The notes under the pieces are model-generated. The model was not told the DNA's origin, ran no database searches, and worked only from the letters and a program-made list of their open reading frames with translations. Below, piece after piece: positions 33,926 to 43,509 of a stretch of DNA of 64,000 bases (the first letter of the stretch is position 1; the number at the start of each line of letters is the position of its first letter). Both the position numbers and the translations under genes were made by a program. The DNA is from Candidatus Nitrosotenuis cloacae. Its GTDB lineage: Archaea; Thermoproteota; Nitrososphaeria; Nitrososphaerales; Nitrosopumilaceae. Where the stretch lies: the NCBI RefSeq assembly GCF_000955905.1, contig NZ_CP011097.1:569957-633956 (forward strand). The letters run 5' to 3'.

Positions 33926-34993
33926 TTGCGAGCCCTAGTCTATGATATTTATTCTACAAACGATGATTTTGCATCAATTCTTCAAATAAAGGACATGCCG
34001 GAACCAGTCCCAAAACCAAACGAGGTTGTCTTTAGAGTGCGAGCAGCTGCCCTAAATTATGATGATATTTGGGGCATGAGGGGTAGTCCACTCAAAGTAC
34101 CACTACCACACATTTCAGGCTCTGATGTTGCAGGCGATGTCATATCAATTGGTGATGATGTGTCTAGCATCAAAGTTGGTGATAGGATAGTATCGCATGG
34201 CAACCTGTCTTGTAGGTTATGCAAAAACTGTACATCTGGGCGTGAATTTGATTGCAAAAAGCGTAGAGTTTGGGGCTTTGAGACAGGGCCATTGTGGGGT
34301 GGATACTGCGAAGTCACACATCTACCCGAAGTCAATGCGGTAAAAATCCCAGACAACGTATCATATGAAGATGCAGCAGCTTGCTCGATGACTTTGATGA
34401 CTGCATGGCACATGTTGGTTGGCCGTGCAAAAATCCAACCGGGACAGCTTGTACTGATAATGGGTGGTGGCTCTGGCATGGGAATCTTTGGAATACAGAT
34501 TGCCAAACTGTATGGTTGTACAGTTATAGCTACTGCGTCTGGGGACAAGCTGGAAAAATGCAAACAGATAGGTGCAGACTATGCAGTGGATCATAGAAAG
34601 GAAGACTGGCACAAGCAAGTATTTTCAATATCAAAGGAATTTGCAAAAGACAAGAATGGAATTCCAGGACTAGATGTGATTTTTGAGCACATCGGAGGTA
34701 CTCACTGGAATAAGGAATTGGCCCTGCTAAAATATGGTGCAACACTAGTCACTACAGGTGCCACAACCGGATATGATGTGCAATCAGATCTTAGGCACAT
34801 ATTTTTCAAGGGCACAAACATTCTAGGTTCTACTTTGGCAAGCAAGGCCGAGCTTGAAGATGCCCTATACTGGGTCTCAAAAGGAAAGATAAAGCCAGTA
34901 ATTGACTCTGTATACACAATAGAGCAGGCAGCAGAGGCCCACACTAAGATGCTAAGGGGAAACATCTTTGGCAAAGTCATAATGAAGCCATGA
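33926..34993 (+). CDS. Zinc-type alcohol dehydrogenase / enoyl reductase-like MDR protein
   Basis: 355-residue medium-chain dehydrogenase. Structural zinc cysteines CRLCKNCTSGREFDC and NAD(P)-loop GGGSGMGIFGIQIAKL are present; the catalytic-zinc Cys is replaced by the AALNYDDIWGMRG region, as in the crotonyl-CoA carboxylase/reductase and quinone reductase-like group, so substrate is unclear (2-enoyl or quinone type reduction is likely). TTG start at 33926. It overlaps the aldo/keto reductase gene by ATGA, so both are probably made together. Confidence 0.82.
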   Translation: MRALVYDIYSTNDDFASILQIKDMPEPVPKPNEVVFRVRAAALNYDDIWGMRGSPLKVPLPHISGSDVAGDVISIGDDVSSIKVGDRIVSHGNLSCRLCKNCTSGREFDCKKRRVWGFETGPLWGGYCEVTHLPEVNAVKIPDNVSYEDAAACSMTLMTAWHMLVGRAKIQPGQLVLIMGGGSGMGIFGIQIAKLYGCTVIATASGDKLEKCKQIGADYAVDHRKEDWHKQVFSISKEFAKDKNGIPGLDVIFEHIGGTHWNKELALLKYGATLVTTGATTGYDVQSDLRHIFFKGTNILGSTLASKAELEDALYWVSKGKIKPVIDSVYTIEQAAEAHTKMLRGNIFGKVIMKP

Positions 34994-35991
34994 AAATTGA
35001 AACTGTTAATCTTGCACCAGATCTAAAGATCTGCAGAATCATAAACGGCATGTGGCAAGTTGCCGGAGGCCACGGATACATCACACCGCAAAATGCCATA
35101 CCTGCAATGACATCGTACCATGACGCGGGTTTGACAAGTTGGGACATGGCAGACATTTATGGTCCTGCAGAGGAGTTTTTTGGCAAATTCAGGCACGATT
35201 TGGAGCAATCTGGCAGTGATCTGAGCAATTTAGTAGGACTGACAAAATTTGTGCCAAATCCTGGACCAATGAGTAAAAACCTGGTCCAACGAGCAATCAA
35301 AAACTCCATTCTCCGAATGAATATATCAAAGCTAGATTTGGTCCAGTTTCATTGGTGGGATTATGATGATCCAAGCTATCTTGATGCACTACGACATCTT
35401 ACTGCATTACATGATGAGGGAAAAGTCCTACACATTGGCCTGACAAACTTTGACACTAGACGAATGCAGATAATGCTAGATGAAGGATTTGAGCCAGTCT
35501 CAAACCAGATCCAGTATTCCTTAATTGATCAGAGACCCCAAGTAGAAATGGAGTCATTCTGTAAGAAAAACAACATCAAGCTATTAACCTATGGAACACT
35601 TGGAGGCGGACTAGTATCTGAGCGATTCCTTGGTGCACCCGAGCCGACACAAGCTGATCTGGATACGTATTCACTTCAAAAATACAAGAATATGGTTGAT
35701 GCATGGGGTGGATGGAGCTTGTTCCAAAAACTATTATCTACATTAGATAAAATTGCAAAAAAACACCAAACCAAAATCGCAAATGTTGCGACTCGATTCA
35801 TTTTGGACAAGCCCGAGGTTGCGGGAGTTATAATTGGAGCCAGACTTGGACTCTCAGATCATATCGAGCAAAACAAGGAAACCTTTTCGCTGAAACTAGA
35901 CTCTGATGATCATCATATGATAACAGAGATCACCACTCAAGCAAACGACCTATATGATATAATTGGTGATTGCGGCTCGGAATATCGCTGA
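34990..35991 (+). CDS. Aldo/keto reductase
   Basis: 333 residues, (beta/alpha)8 barrel. Early motif TSWDMADIYG supplies the catalytic Asp and Tyr; the Lys is in LVGLTKFVPN and the His in VQFHWWDYDD. C-terminal phosphate-binding segment: VAGVIIGARLGLSDHIEQN. NADPH-dependent carbonyl reductase of unknown substrate; overlaps the MDR dehydrogenase gene by 4 bp, suggesting sequential redox steps on one substrate (inference). Confidence 0.88.
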   Translation: MKIETVNLAPDLKICRIINGMWQVAGGHGYITPQNAIPAMTSYHDAGLTSWDMADIYGPAEEFFGKFRHDLEQSGSDLSNLVGLTKFVPNPGPMSKNLVQRAIKNSILRMNISKLDLVQFHWWDYDDPSYLDALRHLTALHDEGKVLHIGLTNFDTRRMQIMLDEGFEPVSNQIQYSLIDQRPQVEMESFCKKNNIKLLTYGTLGGGLVSERFLGAPEPTQADLDTYSLQKYKNMVDAWGGWSLFQKLLSTLDKIAKKHQTKIANVATRFILDKPEVAGVIIGARLGLSDHIEQNKETFSLKLDSDDHHMITEITTQANDLYDIIGDCGSEYR

Positions 35992-35992
35992 C

Positions 35993-38053
35993 TTATTTTG
36001 CCAGGCCTATTTTGGCAAGAATTGATTTCTGAGCAGGTTTTTCTTCTGGCTTTGATACTTCAAGTGTAAATTTGGATAGTGTGGCCTGTAATTGTGAGGC
36101 TAATTCTGCCAGCTGAGTCGAGGCAGCTGCGATTTCATGGGTCTGCGCCGTTTGCTCTTCAACTGCAGCTGATGCTTCTTCTGTCGATGCGGCATTTTCT
36201 TCTGAGACTGCAGCAACTTCTACTGCATCTGAAGAAATGCTCTCAACTTTGACTGCCTGCTCATGTGCAAAGTCTGCCAAATTCTTGACATTTTCTGATA
36301 CATTTTTGATGTTTGTTGCTATTTCATGTAATGTCTTTAATGATGAATCAATGACCATTTTGCCCTGGGTTACCTCATTTGAGCTGGTCTCGATTTCTTC
36401 TACCACTTCTTGTGCATATTCTTGAATTTGTTTTAGCTTGGTATCAATATCATCTGAAGACTGTGCTGAGCTTTCTGCTAGGTGTCTTACCTCATCTGCT
36501 ACCACTGCAAATCCACGGCCTGCCTCGCCTGCTCGTGCTGCCTCTATTGCGGCGTTTAGTGCTAAAAGATTTGTCTGATCAGCAATCTCTCTGATTACTT
36601 GTAGTGCGGCAGTGATCTCATTTGTTTTATCAGCTAATTTGTGTACCTTTTTGGCAGAATCATTTGTCACCTCTATTATCTTGTTCATGCGCTCATTTGC
36701 CTCACCTGCAGATTCTGCACCGCGCTCAGATAGTACTCCTACCTGACTTGATATCTCTGCAGATTCCCTTGCACTACTGGATAACTCATTCATTGATTTT
36801 GTTAATTCTTCTACTGTAATCTTTGATTTTTCGATTCTTTGCGCTTGGGTTTGTGATCCTCGAGATATCTGGTCTACAGTTGATGCTATTTGTTGGACTG
36901 AGGTGTTTAGCTCGGTGCCTGATGCAGATAATTGCTGGGCATTTGCGTAAACTGATTGGGACGCATTTTGCATCTCAGATAATGTGGATCTTAGCTTCTC
37001 CACCATCTGTTTTTCAGAATTTAGCAGCATGCCTATTTCATTCTTGGATTTAGAGCCTGAAACCTCAACTCCTAGGTTGCCTTCGCTTATCTTTCTTGCA
37101 ATCTCTGCTGCATTTTTGATTGGCTGAGAAATCGATTTTGAGATAAAGAACGCAAACACTCCTACCACACCAACTACTATTGCGCCAGTTATGATGTACA
37201 TGTTTTGTAATGATACTATTGGTATCATTATTTCTGCAACATCGAATTCGGCAATCAATACATAACCAAGTGCTGGCTCACACTTTGATGCTCCAAAGAT
37301 TGGAACGTTTCTGTAATCCGGATAAATTGATGCAGAAATGTCCTTGCCGTTTTCTATACACTCTTTGACTGGCAGGGTGTCTACTTTTTGCTTGAATTCA
37401 AGTCCTTCTGTGAATCTGGATGGGCTGATCATGGTCTTATCAAAATTAACAAGATATGTCTCACCTGTCTCACCTAATCCGTCTCTGTCCAGTACGATTT
37501 TGTCTAGCGTTGGAACACCGGTATTTGCAATTAATGCTCCGATTCTTTCACCATTGGAATCCGAAACTGGAATTGCTACTACAGCTATCCTATTCTCATT
37601 ATCTCGTGTGTATTCTCGATACGATTCTTGTAGTCCTCTCTGGAAAAATTCATCCGATGAATAATCTATCCCAATCAATGACGAATCTTGAGCATAAATT
37701 ATTTTACCATCTGATGAAACTAGCTTGAAATTCTGATATCCGTTTTCTTCACCCGTGATTTGTCTTGTTTTCTCAAAAATCTCTGATAGTGATTCAGTAT
37801 TGCCTGTTTTTAGCGCATCAATGACTTGGGACATTTCTGCAACCTGGTTTAATTGCTGAATTCTAAATGCGTTTATTTGCTCTAGAGATTTTGCTCTGTC
37901 ACTTGCAAGTGTTTTTAGCTGATCAAATGATCTCTGTTCAAGTGAGTCTTGTGCAATGGAAAAGCTGACAAATGAGACTATTGCCATTGGAGCTGCCGCA
38001 ATTAGCACAAAAAGAAAGATCAACCTTGAATTTAATGAGCCTAATAATTTCAT
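35993..38053 (-). CDS. Transmembrane methyl-accepting chemotaxis protein
   Basis: 686 residues. TM1 about 10-29, an extracellular dCache-like sensor (about 40-270, with [17 protein letters not shown] and GYVLIAEFD), TM2 about 284-307, HAMP about 308-360, and the long coiled-coil signalling domain with the conserved hairpin tip [20 protein letters not shown]. It senses a small ligand outside and controls CheA. No CheA/CheW is in this window. The C-terminus lacks a CheR-tether pentapeptide. Divergent from the histidine kinase at 38286. Confidence 0.93.
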   Translation of the reverse strand: MKLLGSLNSRLIFLFVLIAAAPMAIVSFVSFSIAQDSLEQRSFDQLKTLASDRAKSLEQINAFRIQQLNQVAEMSQVIDALKTGNTESLSEIFEKTRQITGEENGYQNFKLVSSDGKIIYAQDSSLIGIDYSSDEFFQRGLQESYREYTRDNENRIAVVAIPVSDSNGERIGALIANTGVPTLDKIVLDRDGLGETGETYLVNFDKTMISPSRFTEGLEFKQKVDTLPVKECIENGKDISASIYPDYRNVPIFGASKCEPALGYVLIAEFDVAEIMIPIVSLQNMYIITGAIVVGVVGVFAFFISKSISQPIKNAAEIARKISEGNLGVEVSGSKSKNEIGMLLNSEKQMVEKLRSTLSEMQNASQSVYANAQQLSASGTELNTSVQQIASTVDQISRGSQTQAQRIEKSKITVEELTKSMNELSSSARESAEISSQVGVLSERGAESAGEANERMNKIIEVTNDSAKKVHKLADKTNEITAALQVIREIADQTNLLALNAAIEAARAGEAGRGFAVVADEVRHLAESSAQSSDDIDTKLKQIQEYAQEVVEEIETSSNEVTQGKMVIDSSLKTLHEIATNIKNVSENVKNLADFAHEQAVKVESISSDAVEVAAVSEENAASTEEASAAVEEQTAQTHEIAAASTQLAELASQLQATLSKFTLEVSKPEEKPAQKSILAKIGLAK

Positions 38054-38285
38054 ATTTTAGTCTGGTGCCGACTAATTATATGATAATGTGTGTTTAGTCA
38101 GAACAATTTATCTATATTATGATATGAGGTTATTACCTAGCATGGTACGAATATCTTATTAATTTTTTAGTACTGATCTCAACACCGTAATTGATCCTAA
38201 ACACATGATTTGGGCTATCAAAAATAACAAATTGTCGATTTTTGTTTATCATGCATCTTAAAGTCAAAATCAATTACATCTGATT

Positions 38286-39782
38286 GTGAAAATACAAAAA
38301 AAATTACTACTTGGATTTCTGATAATCATCGCAATCACCGCACCAAACGGAATAATCGGTTTTCTCAAAGTGGATAATAGTTTATCGCATCTCAAAACCG
38401 ACACAAAATCCAGTCTTGATGATCTAAAAACCGTATCCCATCTTAACAGCCTGACAGTTTTCATGCGATATTATGATGAACTGCTGACCCAGGCAGCTCG
38501 AAACTATGCGTTTACATCTGATGAAAAATGGGCCGAACTGTATTTTGATGCAGAACCAAAGCTCGATAAAACAATACAAGAAGCATTTACCATTGGCTCA
38601 CAAAAGGAAAAAACGTTATTCAATACCATAAATCAGGCAAATGTACTACTTGTAGATTTTGAACATCGTTCAATTGATCTGGTAAGAGAAGGCAAACAAT
38701 CAGAAGCAATCTCACTCTTAGAGTCCGCTGATTATTGGAACGCAAAAAATCTGTATCATCAGGCACTGGAGGAGTATTCAAAAGATAAGGGTATGGAATT
38801 CGATCAAACACTTGATGTTTCCACAATAAAAATAGATCAATCAATAACAGACGTAGAAACCCTGCTGGCAGAAACACAAACACTACTTTTTATCGGAATT
38901 CCCACGTTACTGATGATCGCAATACTGTTAAGCTATTTCATTTCACGCTCAATATCAAGACCAATAAAGCTACTACGTCTGGCAGCCGACGAGGTTTCTC
39001 AAGGCAACTACAACATAAAATTCCAAACCCAAAGTAATGACGAGCTTGATGATCTGGGACAAAAATTTGAGTCCATGGTGAATTCATTCGAAAATTCTAT
39101 TGAAACTGAACGCAAACTGACAATAATTCAAGAACGACTAAAAACAGAAAAGCTGACTGCGATTGGCGAGCTGTCTGCAAGAATTGCACATGATCTAAGA
39201 AATCCACTATCCGTTATCAAAAATGTGGCTGAGATAATAAAACTACAGTATCCATCAAATGACAAGAGACTCCAAGATCATTTTACCAAGCTGGAAAACT
39301 CTGTTCAACGCATGTCTCACCAAATTGATGATGTTCTAAATTTTGTGAGAACTACTCCGCTTGAGAAAAAGATCACATCTGTAAAGGAAATAATTGCAAA
39401 ATCTATAGATGATCTGGATTTGCCGCGAGACATCTCAATAGAGCGCCCTTTGACTGATGAAAAAATCGACTGCGATGAGCAAAAACTCCGAACCGCCATA
39501 TCTAATGTCATTTTGAATGCAATTCAGGCAATTGATGGCAAAGGTATAATCACGATCAAAATATCTGGATACACAAAACACATTACAATAGATATTAGTG
39601 ACTCTGGCCCGGGAATTCCAGAAGATGTCTTGCCAAACATTTTTGATCCGTTATTTACAACGCGACAGAGGGGAACAGGCCTTGGATTGTCAAGCTGCAA
39701 AAACATCATAGAACAGCATGACGGTACGATATCTGTTAGAAACAAGCCTACCACATTCACAATAACTCTGCCAAGAATCTAG
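38286..39782 (+). CDS. Membrane sensor histidine kinase
   Basis: 498 residues. TM1 about 8-24, an extracellular helical-bundle sensor (about 30-195), TM2 about 199-219, HAMP about 220-272, DHp domain with phosphoacceptor H302 in ARIAHDLRNPLSV, and the HATPase domain with N box (ISNVILNAIQAI), G1 DSGPGIP and G2 RGTGLGLSSCK. GTG start. Likely partner is one of the CheY-like regulators; shares its kinase core with the soluble kinase at 55436. Confidence 0.92.
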   Translation: MKIQKKLLLGFLIIIAITAPNGIIGFLKVDNSLSHLKTDTKSSLDDLKTVSHLNSLTVFMRYYDELLTQAARNYAFTSDEKWAELYFDAEPKLDKTIQEAFTIGSQKEKTLFNTINQANVLLVDFEHRSIDLVREGKQSEAISLLESADYWNAKNLYHQALEEYSKDKGMEFDQTLDVSTIKIDQSITDVETLLAETQTLLFIGIPTLLMIAILLSYFISRSISRPIKLLRLAADEVSQGNYNIKFQTQSNDELDDLGQKFESMVNSFENSIETERKLTIIQERLKTEKLTAIGELSARIAHDLRNPLSVIKNVAEIIKLQYPSNDKRLQDHFTKLENSVQRMSHQIDDVLNFVRTTPLEKKITSVKEIIAKSIDDLDLPRDISIERPLTDEKIDCDEQKLRTAISNVILNAIQAIDGKGIITIKISGYTKHITIDISDSGPGIPEDVLPNIFDPLFTTRQRGTGLGLSSCKNIIEQHDGTISVRNKPTTFTITLPRI

Positions 39783-39815
39783 AATTCTTATATTGGTTTG
39801 ATATGGTAAACAATC

Positions 39816-39947
39816 ATGTGTGTCCGAGATGTTGACGATCCATTTAGGCGTGGACGAAAACAAATGATTCCAGAAAAAAAAGAGGACGACATGGAATCTC
39901 ATTTTAAGACATCAATGATGTTCCAAAAATCCATGAAGGCACTTTAA
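39816..39947 (+). CDS. 43-residue small charged protein
   Basis: ATG at 39816, stop 39945-39947. Begins MCVRDVDDPFRRGRKQM and is highly charged with five methionines in the second half. It follows the histidine kinase by 33 bp, with TATA-like TTATATTGG just upstream. No family known; plausible small protein, but conservation would need checking. Confidence 0.4.
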   Translation: MCVRDVDDPFRRGRKQMIPEKKEDDMESHFKTSMMFQKSMKAL

Positions 39948-40016
39948 ATATAATACAGAAACCTGCGTGTATGATTCTCACATACAGGGACTAATACGGC
40001 TCGCAAAACTCTTGCT

Positions 40017-40427
40017 ATGTGTTTGACTTATCTTGAACAAAAGGCAGGCAAAAAACAATCCGAATTTGAGATGTTATTGTCATCAAATCTCTCAATGGAT
40101 GATATCGAGTCTGATAATTACCCTCTAGCAAAGATCTTTGATCAAAAAGTAAATCATGCCGTAAACGATGTGGTGAGCACGATACTGACTCAAAACTACA
40201 ACAAAGACCCGCAGGTCACATTGCAGAACATTTCATCAAAAATCCCGTCTACGATTCTAGTGAAATACGCACGGGCTGGAAAAAACTATGTCTCAATAGA
40301 ACACACTATGGGGAATCTTGGAAATCTGTTTTTTAGCGGCATAATGGAGAAGGCAATGCAAGATAGGCCAGAAAATCATCATACCGTAGCCCAACAAAAC
40401 AAGATCTGCTTTATTTTCAGACAGTAA
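40017..40427 (+). CDS. Hypothetical protein
   Basis: 136 residues, ATG start. Mostly helical, with LSMDDIESDNYPLAKIFDQKVNHAVNDVVSTIL and a C-terminal stretch HTMGNLGNLFFSGIM. No membrane segment or known motif. It lies between the kinase and the soluble chemoreceptor and may belong to the same signalling region. Confidence 0.55.
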   Translation: MCLTYLEQKAGKKQSEFEMLLSSNLSMDDIESDNYPLAKIFDQKVNHAVNDVVSTILTQNYNKDPQVTLQNISSKIPSTILVKYARAGKNYVSIEHTMGNLGNLFFSGIMEKAMQDRPENHHTVAQQNKICFIFRQ

Positions 40428-40549
40428 ATAACAAAAACAAACCCATTGTATGGATGTTGCAATACTGTTTTCGCTACTTACTATCTTGAATTTGGTCTTT
40501 CATAAATGCTATAAAATAACATGTTTGTTTAAAATAATAATACAATGGT

Positions 40550-40576
40550 TCTAGTCTGATTCCAAAAAAGACTAGA
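40550..40576 (+). promoter_or_regulatory. Hairpin or operator before soluble chemoreceptor gene
   Basis: TCTAGTC (40550-40556) and GACTAGA (40570-40576), a perfect 7-bp inverted repeat with a 13-nt loop, ending 3 bp before the GTG start at 40580. A TATA-like CTATAAAATA lies at 40509-40518. Could be an operator or a leader stem. Confidence 0.4.
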
Positions 40577-40579
40577 TCT

Positions 40580-41674
40580 GTGTCAACTACTCAAACCCAA
40601 CAAGAAAAAAAATTCACACTAGAAGAAGTAGTAGAGTTTACTGATCTGATCGCCGAAAAGCTAAATGTAGCAATTGATAAAGTGAACGATGTAAATCACA
40701 AGACCCACGTTTTGTCAGTCAATGCCTCAATTGAGGCAGCAAGGGCTGGAACCTATGGCAGGCCGTTTGGTATTGTTGCAACAAACATGAGTGAACTATC
40801 TGAGACAACCAGCAAAATCACAGACACCATGAAAAATGACACCAAAGAAATCATCAAGGTTGGTAATCTGATAAAAACCCAGTCCAAGGAATTTAGGGGA
40901 AGCAGACTCTCAAACATGGCGTTAGTCAACATCGATCTAATTGACAGAAATCTCTATGAGAGAACAGCCGATGTTAGGTGGTGGGCAACCGATCCAAGTG
41001 TGGTTGGAGCACTTTCCAGCAAAACACAGGATTCGTATGATTTTGCATCAAAGAGATTGGGCGTCATTTTGCAAGCATATACTGTGTATTATGATTTGGT
41101 AATTGCAGATGTAAACGGAAACATAGTTGCAAACGGTAATCCAGAAAAATTCCCATCAAGAGGAACAAACGTTTCTGATTCAAGATGGTTTGTCTCTGCC
41201 ATGAATACAAAAAATTCTAGTCAGTATGGATTCGAATCTGTACATCGATCGGGCCTTGTCTCAAATAATTTATGTCTGATTTATTCTGCGGCGATACGGG
41301 AAAATGGCGACTCTAAGGGAAACATCATTGGTGTTTTGGGCGTAATATTCAAGTGGGAATCTTTGTCTCAAACTGTAATTGAGCACACACCGATCTCAGA
41401 TGATGAGAAAAAAAACACCAGAATCTGCATAGTGGATGATTCTGGATTGATTCTGGCAGACTCTGAGGGAAAAATGCTACGAGAAAGTCTTGATTTTGAT
41501 CAAAAGACCAGTCTTTTTAATGAAAAACAAAATCACATCTTCATAGAATACCTAGGGTTGAATTGTTGCATAGCACATGCGCTGTCTCCTGGCTTTGAGG
41601 GATATTCTACTGGTTGGCACTCTGTAATAATTCAAAAACTTGGAACCGCAAAAAAGGCCAAGCTAGTCAAATGA
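40580..41674 (+). CDS. Soluble chemoreceptor-like protein, inverted order (MCP tip then Cache)
   Basis: 364 residues, no membrane segment. Residues 15-115 form a short MCP signalling hairpin whose tip (residues 34-75) reads VNHKTHVLSVNASIEAARAG, clearly homologous to the receptor tip. Residues 120-250 are a Cache-like sensor (ADVRWWATDPSVVGAL; NGNIVANGNPEKFPSRG; SDSRWFVSAM) and a further sensor-like region follows (IGVLGVIFKWE; ICIVDDSGLILADSEG). Sensor after signalling domain is the reverse of the usual order. I recall similar proteins in proteobacteria, so horizontal acquisition is possible. GTG start. Confidence 0.82.
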   Translation: MSTTQTQQEKKFTLEEVVEFTDLIAEKLNVAIDKVNDVNHKTHVLSVNASIEAARAGTYGRPFGIVATNMSELSETTSKITDTMKNDTKEIIKVGNLIKTQSKEFRGSRLSNMALVNIDLIDRNLYERTADVRWWATDPSVVGALSSKTQDSYDFASKRLGVILQAYTVYYDLVIADVNGNIVANGNPEKFPSRGTNVSDSRWFVSAMNTKNSSQYGFESVHRSGLVSNNLCLIYSAAIRENGDSKGNIIGVLGVIFKWESLSQTVIEHTPISDDEKKNTRICIVDDSGLILADSEGKMLRESLDFDQKTSLFNEKQNHIFIEYLGLNCCIAHALSPGFEGYSTGWHSVIIQKLGTAKKAKLVK

Positions 41675-41838
41675 TTCCTACTTGACCTTCCAAGAGATCG
41701 AAAGAAAATCTAAACCCTTTCTATTTTCTTGATTAGGTCTGTCAAAAACTGGCTTGCACAAAATACTGTGAGCACCATGTCGTGCTAGATCCCGTAGCCT
41801 AAGTATATTATGAGTAAATAATGTGTCATTTTTGACGC

Positions 41839-42780
41839 ATGAATGACGTTTACCTACTATGGACGATATTTTCCATATTTGTCGGGATCTCACTTGCAAT
41901 TGATTTAGGAGTATTTTCAAGACTGCGGAAAAAAACTGACCACAAGGAGGTTCCGCCATTTAAGGTCGCACTACGATGGACCATAGTCTGGATTTCACTG
42001 GCTGGAATCTTTGCGGGTATAATCTATTTTGATATGGGTGAGCAAAAACTCACGGAATTCATCACGGGCTATGCCCTGGAAAAATCACTATCTGTTGATA
42101 ACATGTTTGTCTTTTTGCTGATCTTCACATCACTAAACATTCCTCACAAGTTCCAGCATAGGGTACTGTCACTTGGAATACTGGGTGCAATAGCGATGAG
42201 GGTGCCGCTAATTCTGGCCGGCGCTCATCTATTGGAAGAATTCCACTGGATGATCTATCTATTTGGTGGATTTTTGGTATTTACCGCACTCAGAATGCTG
42301 GTCCAAAGAAAGGAAAAGAAAATCGAGGTTGAAAAAAACATTGCAGTTCGTGCACTGCGTAAAATAATGCCAGTTGAGCTGAACATTTCAGAGCCAAAGT
42401 TCTTTTTGATAAAAAACGGAATAAAATACGCAACACCGTTACTGGTTGCTCTAGTAATAATAGAATTTACAGACTTGTTGTTTGCACTGGACTCGATTCC
42501 GGCCATTCTTGCAATCACGACGGACCCATTCATTGTCATAACATCAAATGTCTTTGCAATTCTTGGCCTGCGTAGTCTGTATTTTCTTTTGGCAGGTGTC
42601 ATGGAAAAATTCTATTATCTCAAGCCTGGCCTTATTGCGATTTTGATGTTCATTGGAATAAAGATGCTAGTTTCTGAGCACATTGAAATTCCAACCGTAT
42701 TGTCGTTGGGCGTGGTAATGGGAATATTGGGGGCTGCATTGGGATTATCGTTTATTCGTGCAAAAAGACATCCAGAATAA
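41839..42780 (+). CDS. TerC-family membrane transporter (Alx/MeeF-like)
   Basis: 313 residues, about nine membrane helices. Conserved acidic residues sit in the helices as in the family: AIDLGVF, SVDNMFVF and EFTDLLFALDSIPAI. TerC/Alx members export manganese (family knowledge for bacterial Alx/YceF-type proteins), often loading exported metalloproteins. ATG at 41839; a TATA-like GTATATTA lies about 35-45 bp upstream. Confidence 0.87.
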   Translation: MNDVYLLWTIFSIFVGISLAIDLGVFSRLRKKTDHKEVPPFKVALRWTIVWISLAGIFAGIIYFDMGEQKLTEFITGYALEKSLSVDNMFVFLLIFTSLNIPHKFQHRVLSLGILGAIAMRVPLILAGAHLLEEFHWMIYLFGGFLVFTALRMLVQRKEKKIEVEKNIAVRALRKIMPVELNISEPKFFLIKNGIKYATPLLVALVIIEFTDLLFALDSIPAILAITTDPFIVITSNVFAILGLRSLYFLLAGVMEKFYYLKPGLIAILMFIGIKMLVSEHIEIPTVLSLGVVMGILGAALGLSFIRAKRHPE

Positions 42781-42824
42781 TTAATTTTTGAAAAAACTAA
42801 ATAGAATAATTGATACACAATATA

Positions 42825-43313
42825 ATGCCTGATTTTTCCTCACTTTGCGGCAGCTGCAAATCTCAGGGCTGCTGTACTGATTCTGCTGTTCCATTGGTGT
42901 TTGACTCTGATTTTATTGAACTAAAATCTATTGGAAAGGCAACCAATGAATTCTTACATGATAGAAACGTCAATGGAAATATCATAAAGGCAATTAACAA
43001 AAAGAAAGACTCGACAGAATGTGTTTTCTGGATTGATGATAAATGCTCAATATATCACCAAAGGCCGTTTGATTGCCGTGCATATCCTTTTGATATTCTC
43101 AAAGTCAATGAATCATACTGCTGGATAGTGTATTCTTGTAATCCGGACTCAGATTGGTCGTGGGCTGAGTCATATCTGCAAGATCTGGAGAAGGACAGGG
43201 CATTTTCTGAAGTAATGCAAAAGGTAGAGATATTTTCCGGCAACACCAGCATAATACTACCAACAGAATCCGAGAAAACACCGTACATAATATTGCGAAA
43301 GGTTAGGTATTAG
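42825..43313 (+). CDS. YkgJ-type cysteine cluster protein
   Basis: 162 residues from ATG 42825. Conserved cysteines: CGSCKSQGCC near the N-terminus, then C in STECVFW, and CSIYHQRPFDCRAYPF, the signature of the YkgJ/CxxCxxCC family (PF03692), thought to bind zinc or an iron-sulfur cluster. Substrate unknown. Its stop abuts that of the convergent L40e gene. Confidence 0.82.
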   Translation: MPDFSSLCGSCKSQGCCTDSAVPLVFDSDFIELKSIGKATNEFLHDRNVNGNIIKAINKKKDSTECVFWIDDKCSIYHQRPFDCRAYPFDILKVNESYCWIVYSCNPDSDWSWAESYLQDLEKDRAFSEVMQKVEIFSGNTSIILPTESEKTPYIILRKVRY

Positions 43314-43481
43314 CTATTTCTTTGCGCCCAGAGTGCGATTCTTTAGTCTTAGATATTGGGTTCTGCACTTTCTGCATCTTGTTGCAGCCATAGAGTTTCT
43401 GACGCCACAGTTTAGGCAAATCTTCATGTGAAGCCTTGCTCCCTGCGCAATTCGTTTCTTTTCTGGGTCTGTGATTGGCAT
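43314..43481 (-). CDS. rpl40e: Ribosomal protein L40e
   Basis: 55-residue zinc-binding large-subunit protein. Starts MPITDPEKKRIAQGARLHMK, with the zinc ribbon ICLNCGVRNS...RCRKCR, and a basic tail (RLKNRTLGAKK), all typical of archaeal L40e. The ATG is at 43479-43481. In eukaryotes it is made as a ubiquitin fusion; here it is free-standing. Followed by no gene on this strand; upstream lies sucD on the same strand (28 bp). Confidence 0.93.
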   Translation of the reverse strand: MPITDPEKKRIAQGARLHMKICLNCGVRNSMAATRCRKCRTQYLRLKNRTLGAKK

Positions 43482-43509
43482 CTTGTTGAAATCCCTCTTG
43501 GTGTCCTTT

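Noticed and set aside
41678-41959. 93-codon minus-strand frame before and into the TerC gene
   Set aside because: Overlaps the TerC N-terminus, has no plausible promoter and no family resemblance.
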